Source: Sipunculus nudus (taxonomy: Eukaryota; Annelida; Sipuncula; Golfingiida; Sipunculidae). From it: a stretch of 64,000 nt of DNA. The notes under the pieces are model-generated. The model saw only the letters and a program-made list of their open reading frames with translations, was not told the origin of the DNA and ran no database searches. Position numbers and translations under genes: made by a program. The stretch spans positions 61,610,659 to 61,674,658 of the forward strand of contig CM049313.1 in NCBI GenBank assembly GCA_026874595.1, given 5' to 3'. Numbering within the stretch: the first letter of the stretch is position 1; the number at the start of each line of letters is the position of its first letter. Shown here one piece after another: positions 46,131 through 58,738 of the stretch.

Positions 46131-46577
46131 TTTTTAGCAAACCTGTGAGCTTATGCGATGGTGTGGCGTTGTCAGTGTTTGTCGTCCAGCGTCTGTAGGC
46201 AGTTGCCCATGGTCTGAACTTTAACCCATACTATCTTGAAAACGGCAGGAGTTAGCATCAAGAAATTTTATGCAAACAAGTGACCCATGGGTCATGACGC
46301 TCAGATGACTGGGAAGAGATTCGCAAAAGAAAATTTTATCATCAGAATGGAAGTATATACCCATTCAACTGAAGCATCAAACAGATTAACCAACAGGCCA
46401 AGATTTAGTCTGTATTTATATATCTCAAAAATAGAGAAAAAATGTGTAAACTTTAAAAACCAGAATACGTGTAACTGACAAGCGACTACGTGTATCCACC
46501 AAAATCAGCGTGGAACGGGTGAAGTGAGGCATAGATTGAGTGGCAAGGGAAAAATAGAGTGTAGTATGTTGCATATT
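46131..46577 (+). repeat. Family C-type head ('agcttatgcgatgg')
   Basis: 'tttttagcaaacctgtgagc' and 'ttatgcgatggtgtggcg', followed by 'cccatactatcttgaaaacg', closely match the start of the 50434-52985 copy. A similar word recurs at about 52045. Confidence 0.6.
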
Positions 46578-48257
46578 AGCATGGATGTCTGCAGCCTAAA
46601 TGTGTATGTAGGTTGTGCCACCTACCACAAATCCAGAAAGCTGTCCAAGTTGTATGCATATGCAAAATTTTAGGCAGAAAAGTCAAACCACTACATGTAT
46701 ATGAGTGATTTTAGCCCACGGCAGACAAACAGACAGACGCTGTGCAAAAATGGTTGCAGGTGACCTCTCCAGTTTTGTGTATGATAAAGACCTATGTAAG
46801 ATCTAAACACATGCTCAATTTTGGCCCAATCAGTCAAATGGTTCCTTAGATATGAGCTTGGATGTGTGCAGCATTAACTAGAATGTAGGTGGCACCACCT
46901 GTCATAAAATCAAGAAAGCTGTCCAGGATGTATAAACCTGCAAAATTTTAGGCAGTTATGTCGAACCACTACAGAGAAATGAGGGATTTTAGGCCACGGC
47001 AGACTAACAGACAGACGCTGTGCAAAATGTGCAAAAATGGTTGCAGGTGGCCCCTCCAGTTTTGTGTATAATAAAGACCTATGTGAGATCTATACACGTG
47101 CAAAATTTTGGCCCAATCGTTTAAATGGTTCCCGAGATATGAGCTTGGATGTCTGCAGCATAAACTAGTATGTAGGTGGCGCCACCTGTCATAAAATCAA
47201 GAAAGCTATCCAGGATGTATAAAACTGCAAAATTTTAGGCATATATGTCAAACCACTGCCCAGATATGTGTGACATTATCCCACGGCAGACAAACAGACA
47301 GATGCTGTGCAAAAATGGTTGCAGGTGGCGCCACCAGTTTTGCGTATGATAAAGAGCTATGTGAGATCTATACACATGCAAAATTTTGGCCCAATCAGTC
47401 AAACGGTTCTCGAGATATGAGCTTGGATGTCATCAGCGTGAACAAGAATGTAGGTGGCGCCCCCTGTCATGAAATCAAGAAAGCTATCCAGGATGTATAT
47501 GCATGACTAATTTCAGGTGAATTAGTCAATTCACTGCAGAGATATTAGTGATTTTAACCCAAGGCAGATGAACAAATGGACACTGTGCAAACATGGTTAC
47601 AGGTTGCGCCACCATTTTTTGTGTATGTTATAGAGCTATCAAAGGGCTACATTTGTATCAATTTTATTTCCTGATCGGTCAAACGGTTCCCGAGATATGA
47701 GCTTGGATGTCATCAGCGTGAACATGAATGTAGGTGGCGCCACCTGTCATAAAACAAGAAAGCTATCCAGGATGTATATGCATGACGAATTTCAGGTGAA
47801 TTAGTCAATTCACTGCAGAGATATGATTGATTTAACCCAAGGCAGATGAACAGATGGACACTGTGCAAACATGGTTACAGGTGGCACCACCATTTTTTGT
47901 GTATGTTATAAAGCAATCGAAGGGTTACATTTGTATAAATTTTATTTACTGATCGGTCAAATGGTTCCCGAGATATGAGCTTGGATGTCATCAGCGTGAA
48001 AGTGAATGTAGGTGGCGCCACCTGTCATAAAATCAAGAAAGCTATCCAGGATGTATATGCATGACGAATTTTAGGTGAATTAGTCAATTCACTGCAGAGA
48101 TATGAGTGATTTTAACACAAGGCAGATGAACAGATGGACACTGTGCAAACATGGTTACAGGTGGCGCCACCATTTTTTGTGTATGTTATAAAGCAATCCA
48201 AGGGCTACATTTGTATAATTTTTATTTCCTGATCGGTCAAACGGTTCCCAAGATATG
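46578..48257 (+). repeat. 280-bp tandem array, six copies, with GGTGGCGCCACC palindromes
   Basis: 'gagcttggatgt' recurs at 46854, 47141, 47419, 47699 and 47977, with a diverged copy starting the array near 46578 and another ending it at 48257; the spacings are 287, 278, 280, 278 and 280 bp. Each unit carries 'ggtggcgccacctgtcat', 'aagaaagctatccaggatgt' and a second 'caggtggcgccacc' site, variably decayed. The centre and right units are most alike, suggesting recent expansion there. The frame at 47270-47506 is an array by-product. Confidence 0.9.
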
Positions 48258-48474
48258 AGGGTTTATGTGTGGAAACAGACCCACAAATGGACACTGGATA
48301 GAGAGGAAAGGTCAGAGGTCAACGCAAATTGGTTAGGCACCAGTTCACATGTGACCCGATAATTGGTGCAAGTTTCGGAAAAATCAGTCCATTAGTCTCA
48401 GAGGAGCTCTCTGGAAACGAACGCAGCAGCGGCGGGGGAACCCGGTCAAAACTTCGTTTTGGCGGATCCAAAAA

Positions 48475-49520
48475 AACAGGTGGCTCCACCAGTCTGCAGA
48501 AACCAATAAAAACACTTAATGGTCAATTTCCATGCAAAAAAAAAAAATCATGGTGATCTCTGCATTAGTTGTTCAGATACTTCAGCTATTGTATCAAATT
48601 GTCCATTATTCTGAGGGATACTTAGGAGTCCTATAGCTTGAAGGTTACGGGTAACAGAGACCTAATTTCAAGTTTCCACAGGCACTTTTCATGGGCCTCC
48701 TTGCATGACAAGAATGAAGATTCTAGGTCCAGTTGTTGCGATTTGTACCCTGTTGACAGATAACCACATCTTTAAAGGTCTCCAAAAAAAAAGAGTAAAA
48801 AATTCGTAAAAATTTTAAAAAATAATAGAGGTGGCGCACCCAGTCTGCAGAAACTGATGGAAAAGCTCATGATCAATATGTATGCCGAAAATCATGACCA
48901 TCAGTGTTGTAGTTATTGAGATACCGCAGTTTTTGTATCAAATTTTCCATTATTCTGGGGGGTTTTTGGAGCCATACAGCTTAAAGAATATGGGTAACAG
49001 AGACCTTATTTCAGGTTTCCATGGAAACTTTTCATGGGTCTCCCTGTGTGTCAAGAATGAAGATTCTAGGTCCAGTTTTTATGATTTGTGCCCTGTTAAC
49101 AGATGTTCATATCTTTAAAGGTCTCAAAAATTGAGAAAACAATTCGTAAAAATTGAAAAATACAGTTGGCGCCACCAGTCTGCAGGAACTAATGGAACAT
49201 CTCATGATCAATATGCATGCCAAAAATCATGACCATCAGTGATGTAGTTATTGAGATATTGAAGTTTTTGTATGAAATTTTTGACTATTCTGGGGGTAAT
49301 TTGGGGCCCCATAGCTCGAAGGATATGGGTAACAGAGACCTAATTTCTGGTTTCCAAGGAGATTTTTTAATGGACCTCTCAGAATCCCAAGTTACAAGGT
49401 TCTAGGTCCAGCGGTTACGATTTGTGCCTGGTTAACGGAGGGACAGAGGGACTGACAGACGGACGACGGACAAAGAGTGATCGCTATAGCTCAGATGACT
49501 TTCAGTCAGCTGAGCTAAAA
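48475..49520 (-). repeat. Family A array, three units of about 340 bp, hairpin end on the right
   Basis: 'agtctgcag' landmarks fall at 48491, 48842 and 49177. Each unit has 'gggtaacagagacctaattt' and 'ttctaggtccag'. The right end runs 'gacggacgacgg' then 'gagtgatcgctatagctcag' and forms a hairpin (49484-49516) ending in gagctaaaa. It is the reverse complement of the 20852 and 39144 copies. Only one hairpin exists for three internal units. Confidence 0.85.
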
Positions 49521-50433
49521 ATTAGTCATCTAAAACAATCTATTGGATTTTGCTTATTTTTTTAGTAACTGCATTCTTAGACTTTATAGGGAAAAAGCTA
49601 AAAAAGGTTTAAAAATCTTCTTCTCCAAAACTGTTAATCCAAATTGTCCAATATTTTACAGAAATGATTCCTGGAAAAAGCTCTCTCAAGTTTGTTCGAA
49701 TGGTTTAAGTTCCGTGATTTTTGATTGGGTTACAGGAAATTGCCATAACAGCCCATTTCAGCTCAGCGGCTACAAAGATCTTCTTCTCAAAAACCACTGG
49801 GCCAAATTCTTAAATCTCACACATTAATTACCTTAAATGTTGATAATTCAAGTTTGTTCAAATTGTTTTTGGTTCAGTGATTTTTGGCTGAGTTATGGGA
49901 AGCTTAACTTAGACATTTTGCTTTATTTTCCCATATGAGTTATAAATCTGCAAAACATCTTTTTTTGATTGACGCCACTGAGGCCAATTTGTTTAATATT
50001 TTACAAGAATGATCCCCTGAATAATTCTTATAATAATTGTCTTTTATGGTTCCAAAGAATGAATTTTGGCTGAATTATAAAGATTGAATTGAGTCATTTC
50101 ACCATATATGTTAGCTGTGTGAAGCAGATACAGCTAGCCTGGAACCAGTTTATCAGCATCCATTACATCATGCCTCTAGACATTTAGATTTCAGGTTATC
50201 TATGGTTAATATTGACAAGAATGTTTTTAAAAGCTTTTAAAAATGTAGATTTATGATTTTAGATATTCCTCATGCCAGGCAATGTTTGCAATAATAGGTA
50301 TACAGCTCTCTGTGGGTATATAAAGACAACTGTACATGGATTATACATAATTGGTATCCATGCTCAACTTAATTCAAGATTTTGCCATCAATATCTGTAT
50401 TATAATTTTGCATTCAATATGCATCTGTAGTTA
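49521..50433 (+). repeat. Family C-type sub-repeats, about 165-190 bp units
   Basis: 'aatcttcttctcc', 'gatcttcttctcaa' and 'aacatcttttttt' begin diverged units near 49608, 49773 and 49954. Each is followed by 'caaat(t)gt...tttacagaatgat'- and 'ttttggctgagtta'-like sequence. Non-coding. Confidence 0.6.
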
Positions 50434-52985
50434 TTTTTAGCGAACCTGTAAGTTAATGCGATGATGTGGCAGCATCCGTCATCTGTATGTAAACCCATAC
50501 TATCTCGAAAAAGACTGGAGCTAGCATCATGAAATCTAATGCAAAAAATTAGCCATCTGAAATATTCTGCATTTTCTTAGATTTAATAGAGAAAAAGCTA
50601 AAAAAAAATAAAAAAACATTTCCTCCGAAACGGTCAAGCCAAACTGTTCAATATTTCACAGAAATAATCTTTAATACCATCTCTCTTAAGTTTGTTTGAA
50701 TGGTTCAAGTTTGGTGAATTTTGGCTAGTTACAGGAAGTTGAACTTAGTCATCTGTCCAAAAAAGCATATTAAAATGACATTCTCTGAAACGGCCAGAGC
50801 TATCATCACCAAATGTTATGCCAGTGTTGTTCACATGAGTCATATATGAAATTCAGGTATTGGTGGCACCACTTGCATTGACCTTTTTTGTTCGGGGGTC
50901 ATTGGTCATCTGTACATTAACCCATAATTTCTTAGGAATAGCAGCTTAGGAGCTACCATCCCAAGATTTTATGCAATATTCTGTCACATATCAAATGTTG
51001 TGGGATTCAGCTAATTTTTTTGCTATCTGCATTTACTTAGATTTTATAGGGAAAAAGCTGAAAAACCTTTAAAAGTCTTCTTCTTGTAAATGGTCCTGCC
51101 AAATTGTTCAATATTTTACAGAAATGATCCCAAAGGCAAGCCCTCTCAAATTTGTTCAAATGGTTTGCATTTGATGAATTTTAGCGGAGTTACACAAATT
51201 TGAACTTAGTCATTTGGCCAAGTAAGCATACTGACATAGTAATCTCAGAAATGACAGAAGCTAGCATTTCCAAGTACTGTGCAAATGTTGGTCACATGAC
51301 TCATATTTTAAGTTGCAGATTTCATTATGCTATCTACATTGACTTGTTTTTTTATGGGCAAAAACCTCATAATTTTAGCTTCTTTCAGCTGAAAATGTTT
51401 ATGATGAAACTGTCAAGTTGAATCATCCAATTTTTCAAAAGAATTATCCTAGGACATGGTTCTTTCAATCATATCAGAAAAGATAGAGTTTGTTGATTTT
51501 TGGTTGAGTCGTGAAAAGCTTAAATTAGTCATATGGCCATTAATAATTATTATGTCTACTTCAAACTGAGGACTGCAATGATGTTCTTCTACAAAATTAT
51601 TGTTTCAATTATAACTTCTGTAAAATTGCACAAAAATTATTCTTAGGAGGCCTTTGTTCAAGTTTACTTGAATGATTTTTGGCAGAGTTATTGGACCTTT
51701 AACAATGAAACAACTGCATCTTTTATTATTCTAGATATTTTGATCAGAAGTTTATGAACATGTCAGCTTGAAAAAAAGCATTTTAGCCAGTCTTTCAGTA
51801 TGTGTAAACAGATTTACCAACAGGCCAAGATTGTGTCTATATCTTTAAATAGGTTGAGAAACTGCCAACTGTTTCAGATTTGGCAACAGATGAAGAGTTC
51901 ATTCAGTGCGGCCAGATATAGGTCAAGAGTTCAATCAGTGCAGCCAAGCACAAGGCATGTGATCTCCTCAAGGGTGACATGTGATCACCTCATGAGTATC
52001 TTATAATCACCTCATGTGTCATGCCCCTCAGGGCTGCATGTGGAGCCAATCTGTGAGCTTATGCAATGGTGTCGGTACTATTTCAGATTTGGCAACAGGC
52101 CAAAGGTCAGTCTGGATCTATTTATAGCTTTGGCAGACTGCCAACTGTATCAGATTAGGCAACAGGTCAAGATTTCACTCAGTGTCGCCAGGTATAGGTC
52201 AGGAGTTCCCTCAATGCAGTTGCTACAACCTATTTAAAGTGCTGGCAGACTGCCCACTGTGTCAGATTATTCAACAGGTCAAGAGTTCACTCAGTGCAGC
52301 CAGGTACAGGTCAAAAGTTCACTCAGTCTAGCCAGGTGCAGGTCTTGAGTTCACTCAGTGCAGTAGCCTAAGCCAGCAATTTGTCACAGTTCACACGGGG
52401 GGGGGGGGGGCAACTGCCTTTCTCACCTAAGCCTGGTCAGCCCCGTGCATCAGACTCAAGGTAAGTCTGATGTAATGGCCTGATATATATATCTAAGTGT
52501 CTTTGATGGGTTTCTCATTCACAAGATAAGGTGATGCCACCTACAAGGACTTTTGCACTGTATATGTGCCTGCTTATTTCTACAGAGGAATTTGATATAT
52601 CAGCCTGAAATAAGGCATATTTATACATATTGAATAACTTTGTCAAATACAAGACTGGTGGTGCCACCTACAATAATTTTTGCAGTGTTTGTCCCTGCTT
52701 ATTTCTCAGGGGGGGTTTGATATATCAGTCTGAAATTGGGCATATGTAGCTGATAGCTTCATTGTATATAAGGCTGGTGGTGCCAGCTACAATCATTTTT
52801 GTGTTGTGTGCACCCATGCCAGAATTTAAGCAGTGATGTTTGTGTAATTGTTTCTTATTCAAAATGTTTAGTACTTGCTTTGTTCATATATATGAAAAGT
52901 TATGGTCCAGCATTGAAGCATTATACCTGGTGTATTTCCCAAAGCACAGGTTTGCATTAGGCCTGTAGGCCTTGATTTTATTTAT
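50434..52985 (+). repeat. Dispersed repeat 'family C', copy 2 (2.55 kb)
   Basis: It begins 'tttttagcgaacctgtaag' and ends 'gcattaggcctgtaggcc'. It is collinear with 34851-37260 but lacks that copy's insertion. Its middle (51780-52400) holds a local duplication cluster of 'gtcaagagttcactcagtg'. A donor-like AAG|gtaagtctg at 52460 and a G-run at 52397-52409 also occur. No conserved coding frame. Confidence 0.7.
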
Positions 52986-53649
52986 CAAATTTCTCCTATC
53001 AACCACCTACTGCTATAAATGTTGTATGCACCCTCAAATATATTTTCCTAATATTTTCTGCTACCCTGCAATATTAAATGCCTATTCATTCCTGATGCCA
53101 CACAACCTGCTGACCTTGACCAAACCCAAAAATGGTTCACTCTTACGCACAAAGATTCTATAGGGCTGATTCATTAAGCTTGTGCTGCCACCTATATGAG
53201 GTATTATGTACTAAATAGCCTTATTATTTATGAGTGAAGTCCTGGTGATGAAAGGTTTATTTCTGCTTCATCAATTGTTTGGTTGGTCATAAACTGGGTG
53301 CTGTAAGCCAGGGCTTTTATGGTATAAATAAATAATTCCTGGTATTGATTAGGATATAGTGTAGGTACAGAACAGGGGTTCATGCAGATTGTAAAACAAC
53401 AAATGAACATCCCCAGAGATGATTAAAGGTCAATGTGTATATTTTTTTCCAGTCAAAATGTATTGAATTTTATAATGACTAATTTTGCCAAAAAAAATTA
53501 CTATATTTGGCAATACATATCTAAAGGAATATTCTTAATTCCGGAGGGAAAATAAGTTTTAAACCAGTCTAAATAATCTTGCCTGCTCAAATGTATTAGT
53601 GACTTGTTTACTTCAGAAAATTTTAATAAATTTCTTTGGAAATCAAGAA

Positions 53650-53702
<53 letters not shown>

Positions 53703-54433
53703 ATATTGTGTTTTTTATTCTGTCAAAGTGTTAAACGAGTGTTACTTTGAAAAGATCATGAACTCCTGCTGATATAAATGTGTTGTCCTTCCAATAGTGT
53801 TCAAGAGCTAGACACAGTGGAAAATAGGACATTGGAGCATTCAGCTCATATTTGGTGTCTCCCCCCACCCCTCCCACCCCCCCCCCCCCCACCCCCATAC
53901 TGAGGGGGATTTATAATCCTCTTTCCATGTATCATCTGTTGCATCTCTTGTGAATATGATAACTTCAGAAGCCCAGAATAGTTTTTTCACGAAACTTGAC
54001 ACACAAATTTTTCTACCAAATTCTCTGACAAGGGTCTGAAATTGTTAACTTTTTTAGAGAACTGATCTTCAAGGTCAAGATCACAAAAATATGAAATTTT
54101 GTGTATCTCATAACTTTTTAAAATACTGCCTCCAGTTCTGTCTCCAGTTTGACATACAAGTGTATAATCCATGATATCTCATAAGTGTTTGAAATCTGGT
54201 AACCTTGACCATGATTTTTGAGGCCCAATTTATTGAAAATATATGATTTTTGTAAAGACAATAAATGTTTAAGTTGTTAATTTTTTCCCTCAAATTTGGG
54301 ATTGCAAGGAGGGGTGGGTGTGAGGTAGAGATCTGTTTTTGCTGTCGTAATATTGTGATATTCCCTTCATGGAAAATCTTAAAATCATGCATGCTATTTC
54401 ATACTCTGTTATATTTCATATATATGTCACACT
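52986..54433. other. Non-coding, with TA and poly(C) tracts
   Basis: A (TA)n tract lies at about 53657-53706 and a C-rich low-complexity tract at about 53858-53896. No gene was recognised. Confidence 0.5.
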
Positions 54434-54630
54434 CATGATTGCCTTGTATATAATTTGCATGTTATAGTTTTATATTGTTGTATATTATATATGTTTAATA
54501 TCACATCTTGCTGTATATTACGTTGCATATCATATTTATATATTTTCATGTTTAATATCATATCTTGCTGTTTATTATGTTGCATGTCATAGTTATATAT
54601 TTTCATGTTTAATATCACATCTTGCTTCAT
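54434..54630. repeat. 57-bp tandem repeat, about 3 copies
   Basis: 'atgtttaatatca' recurs at 54491, 54548 and 54605, exactly 57 bp apart. 57 is divisible by three, so the minus strand shows a 19-residue-periodic pseudo-frame (54433-54630). Confidence 0.85.
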
Positions 54631-54689
54631 AATTTTATCTATAGTAATTTTATTAATTCTGATTGCATTTTACATGTTTTTTTACATTG

Positions 54690-54800
54690 CATAAACTGTA
54701 TAGCCCAACAGGGCCCTGTTGCAGATCAGACAGTCTTGTCTGAACAGGCTTCCCTGTATAAATATGTTTTGATAAATAATAATAATAAAAAAAGAAAGAA
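54690..54800 (+). pseudogene. Probable 3' tail of a LINE
   Basis: 'tagcccaacagggccctgtt', 'ttgtctgaacaggcttccct', 'gtataaatatgttttgataa' and a terminal (AAT)n/A-rich run have the look of a CR1-like LINE 3' end. No coding part is left. Confidence 0.4.
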
Positions 54801-57322
54801 TAAACAAGTGATTTTATCAGGGCTATCTTCATGTTGAATGTCAACATTAATCAGCTGCAGACTGCTAGAGGTCTTATTTGAACAAAAATCAGGCAAGTAC
54901 AAAATAGGAAAATACCAGCATTTAAAAAATCACCAAACATATTTATATGGCTAAGTAAGTTACTGGCTGAAAGTACACACAATTATACAATTTATGGTAT
55001 ATATGGTGCAATAATTAATTACAGAATATCTGTAAATGGTGAGGTTTGTCTGAAAATTAGGAAAAGATCTTGTTTAAATTCATTCCAAGGTATCACCAGA
55101 GTCCTGGATACAGCTTCCACTGTCACTCCAGTGCTTGTCATATTGCATGGACGCTCTATTGCTGGAGGAGAAAAAAAATCCTGCTGGATATGCATTTGCT
55201 TACTTCAGAAACCAAGCCATAGTTGTTGAAAGCTGTGGTCTCAAGTTCTTGCAAATCTCTCCTTAAAAAGAAATTTTACAGCTTAATTAAACAGATGTAA
55301 GAGAAAGTTTAAATATGCTCTAGTAGTGGTTCCCAGGTGAGAATGTTTCACAATGTGCCATCTAAAGATAGGGCCTAATTACAAAATGAGTTAATTCACA
55401 CAGATCTGTTAAGACACCTGCTTGGCTGAAATGTCACTGATTGTTTCATGCAGCTGCTGCGGTTAATGAAACTTCCACTCTAATACACAGGCTTCTTAAA
55501 ATCATTCCTGAGAGAAATAGTTCCCTGAAAATCCAATATAACAAGTGTTTATTAATTCAAGTTCCAGAGGGACTCTTAAAGTAAAGCATTGGCAGTTGAT
55601 GAGTACTGATAAATAAATAGGAAAAGATGTTTTAGGCATTAAGGATTTCCTAGAAACCTGGAAATAGATAAGTGAAATCCAACATAACAAATGTAAAGGG
55701 GACATTAATTCAAGTTCCGGTGATAGTTCCTTCACACTGACTGTTTTGTCAACCAGACCTTATAACATTATGTAGGGCACAGGTTTTCTTTTTGCAGTGT
55801 GTACTTGTACCAGTGGCAGACCCACCAAAAGTCTTATTAAATCTTATTTAGCTTTTGAAGATTTTCAAGATTTATGGCAGCAGTAAAATGTATGAGGACA
55901 ATTTTGAAATATTCTGGGCAAAGAAATTCATCCTGCTAATCAGTAGATTTTTTGCCAGTAAATTCTGTTTGAACTTTGTGTATTCATTCATCATTCATTC
56001 ATTCCATTAATCCAATAATCCAGAGTGGTTAAAACATTCCATAAACTTTGTGTATGCATGTACTAATAAAATGTAACCTTTCAACTGGCAAGAGGGTAAA
56101 ATTTCAACCAATAAGAACAATATTGTAATGTTTTACTGATATATAAATGCTTTCAAATAATGCAAAAAAAACCAGCTTAAAATGCAGGAGCTTTAGGGGG
56201 CCCCTCCCACTGACCCCCACCAGTGGGCCTTGCCCCTGAACCCAACCAGGGGCCCCAAGATAGGCCCCTGGTCCCCAACCATCAAGGGCAAGGGCAGGTC
56301 TGCAGTGGATCTCCTTACATAAAGCAAGTGCAGTTAATGAGCACCGATAATTAAATAGAATCAGATATTTTTAAGCATTAAGAACTTCTTAGAAACTTGG
56401 AGATCTTCTGTGAATGCGTTTAAAATTTTCCCAGAAAGAGGACCCATCGGATATCACAAATCAGACTTTGGTCCTTAAACTTTCCAAAATACACTCAAAC
56501 CCTACCGAGAATTAATGACACTTAACGCACAAAGCTTTCCTCTGGTATGTTATTTGTACAACCACCTGGGCATTGTTTAATGACTGCAGTGTGATCATGA
56601 CTGTGAGGGGCACTGAGGGAGAGACTTGGCTTTTAATGGGAAGGTGTGAATTGCTTTGTCCCACAGAGTAAAGATCCAAATTTTAGCAACATACTGTTAT
56701 GGCTCTCCTGGCAGCCAGAGTAAAAAAAAAATTAAAAATCATAAACTGCACTCTATTTGCTCCATTGGCATGTGGGACAGACACAAAGTATAGGTGTTCA
56801 GCATACTTTTAGGTTGCTGGGCTTTATAAAACCTGGTTTAGTTTATTATTTGTTAAAATCAGATTTTTCTCTGTTATAGCTAATAAAACTAGGTAGGCAG
56901 CTGCTGAAAAGATTCTGTTAAAATTATGTACCTTCAGAGTGGTTGAAATATTTCAAATTCATGGCATTTGAATTGAAGCTAAGAACCAATGGCAGGAATC
57001 CAGTCTGACAGTTCAGGAATTTAACTAAGGTATTGTTGTGTTCATACCTGGCTGATGTATCTTTTTTTGGTAATTTATCTTGGGCACCTAACCTTGCTTA
57101 ACTGTATTTAATAAGCAATTATTATGTCCTCCTCTTGCTTATAGAATTCAGTGAAACTGTGTGATTGAGTGTCTGCCATTCTCATGTGCACTTGCTAGTT
57201 TATACAACTACATGGAATAGTTCTGAATTAAAAGTGGTACACACTAGTGTTAAAATTAAGTTGTTGGGTTAAAAATATGAGACAAGTGTTCTATGATTCA
57301 TGGTCCCATCTCCATATTATCT
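54801..57322. other. CpG-poor non-coding stretch with a dispersed duplicate
   Basis: About 80 bp at 55575-55660 ('cagttgatgagtactgataa' and onward) recurs at 56318-56402. (CATT)n-like tetranucleotides lie near 55984-56010 and a GC-rich patch at 56185-56300. No gene. Confidence 0.45.
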
Positions 57323-57704
57323 AGCCTTCAGCAGCTACACTTTCAGAGTCCTTGATTCATTGAGGTGCTCTGGCATCTGTTTCATGTATTATGAACAAGC
57401 CAGGCCTACAACTGTTCAGGTTGAACTCGCAACTGCCAATTAAATCTGACCAACAAATGAAAATACACTGTTCACTCGTCTTCTGAACAGTAACATGTGC
57501 ACCAGAAATTGGGTAGATGATCAGAATCCTAATGTCCTTCCAGCAGTGCTGAATGATCACTTTCTAAATCAAAATAGTGCCAGACCTACTCTGGCATCTG
57601 TGCAGAACAAACTTGTGTTTTCAGGTTATTTGATTGGTTTAGATTAAATAGATGCCAGAACAGCTCACTGAATCAAGGTCTCTGAAAGTGTTGCTGACAA
57701 AGGC
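57323..57704. mobile_element. Palindromic MITE, about 380 bp
   Basis: The left arm 'acactttcagagtccttgat', with 'tcattgaggtgctctggcat', is matched by its near-exact reverse complement on the right ('atgccagaacagctcactga', 'atcaaggtctctgaaagtgt'). The arms are about 55-60 bp with few mismatches. There is no transposase. A clear target-site duplication is not seen. The 67-codon minus frame inside is not a gene. Confidence 0.75.
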
Positions 57705-58390
57705 TTGATTAGTATGTAGATAGTGGTCCAGATCACATCTAAATTAAAGGATTTTATTATCAAGAGGCTCATGATAACACAAAATAAAACAAAACAGATA
57801 AATATAGGAATTTAGGATAGCCTCTTTTTGGTATGCAACTTGTTGGTTGATGGATAACAAATTTTTCAAATGACTAAGTTGATGTTACATTTGATGTAAT
57901 AATGATCATTCAGTTAATTGAAATTAAAAAAAAAAACCTGCTGAATAATGCCTTCCTCATAAGAAATCTGGCTGGCAGTAAGGTGGTGATAGGTTTAATT
58001 AGCGCAGAATTCATGTGTCTGTCACCAAAGATGCTCTGTGTGCAGCTGTTAGACATGTTGATGGTAATTAAGACACATCTCTTGGCAGTCCTGGGTGCTG
58101 CAATATTAGATTTGAAGTGGCACAGCACCACTCAGGCCCGAGGGTGCCTGGTCCTTCAGGGCAGATACAGTTGGTTTCAGTGCTAATTTAAAGACCTGAC
58201 CTGGTAGAAGAGGGCTGTAGTTCCAGGTATCCTTAGCATTCAGGACAGTCAGCACTAGGACAGTATGAGTGCTCAGCAAGTGTCAACTGCTGACAGTCAG
58301 TACTCAAGTTACCCTCCTTGGATTGGTCCAGCACTGTAGCCTCCCTCCTTCCTGGTTCAGGCAGTCACATTAATTGCTTCCTTCTTATAT
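57705..58390. other. Non-coding; possible conserved-element-like block
   Basis: 57940-58190 has a less AT-rich, non-repetitive texture with homeodomain-type TAATTA/TTAATTAG words. A 94-codon frame (57902-58186) spans it but shows no motif. Confidence 0.25.
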
Positions 58391-58394
58391 AAAT

Positions 58395-58690
58395 GTGGAA
58401 CATGTTGGCTTAATGGTTAGGGCGCTGGACGTGTTACTGCAAGCTTGTGGTTGAATTTGTTCTGACCACTGTCTGTGCTAAGACTCCTAGCCAAAGTCTT
58501 CACCACCAGGCTGTGCTCTCTCCACCCAGAAATAAATGGGTACTGGTCATGGGAGGCAGGAAGATATAGAACAGATAACTTTCTAGCACCTGATATGGCT
58601 GCTCTGGTTGTATGCTTCCCAGCAAAAGTGTGAAGTTGAATGAGATTGACATCGTCGGTGATATCAGACTAAAAACCCTAACCTGTACCT
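58395..58690 (+). mobile_element. Degenerate tRNA-derived SINE
   Basis: The head has an A-box-like 'tggcttaatggttagggcgc' and a decayed B-box 'ggttgaatttg'. The body contains 'gaaataaatgggtactggtc' and ends 'gatatcagactaaaaaccct'. The tRNA fold is mostly lost. This SINE type differs from that at 28766. Confidence 0.5.
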
Positions 58691-58738
58691 TTTACATACA
58701 TGAGCAGTGTTTTCTCATTTGACCTTAGTAAAACTTAT

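Noticed and set aside
47270-47506. 78-codon frame in the 280-bp array
   Set aside because: Unit length and chance explain it. Neighbouring units break the same frame.
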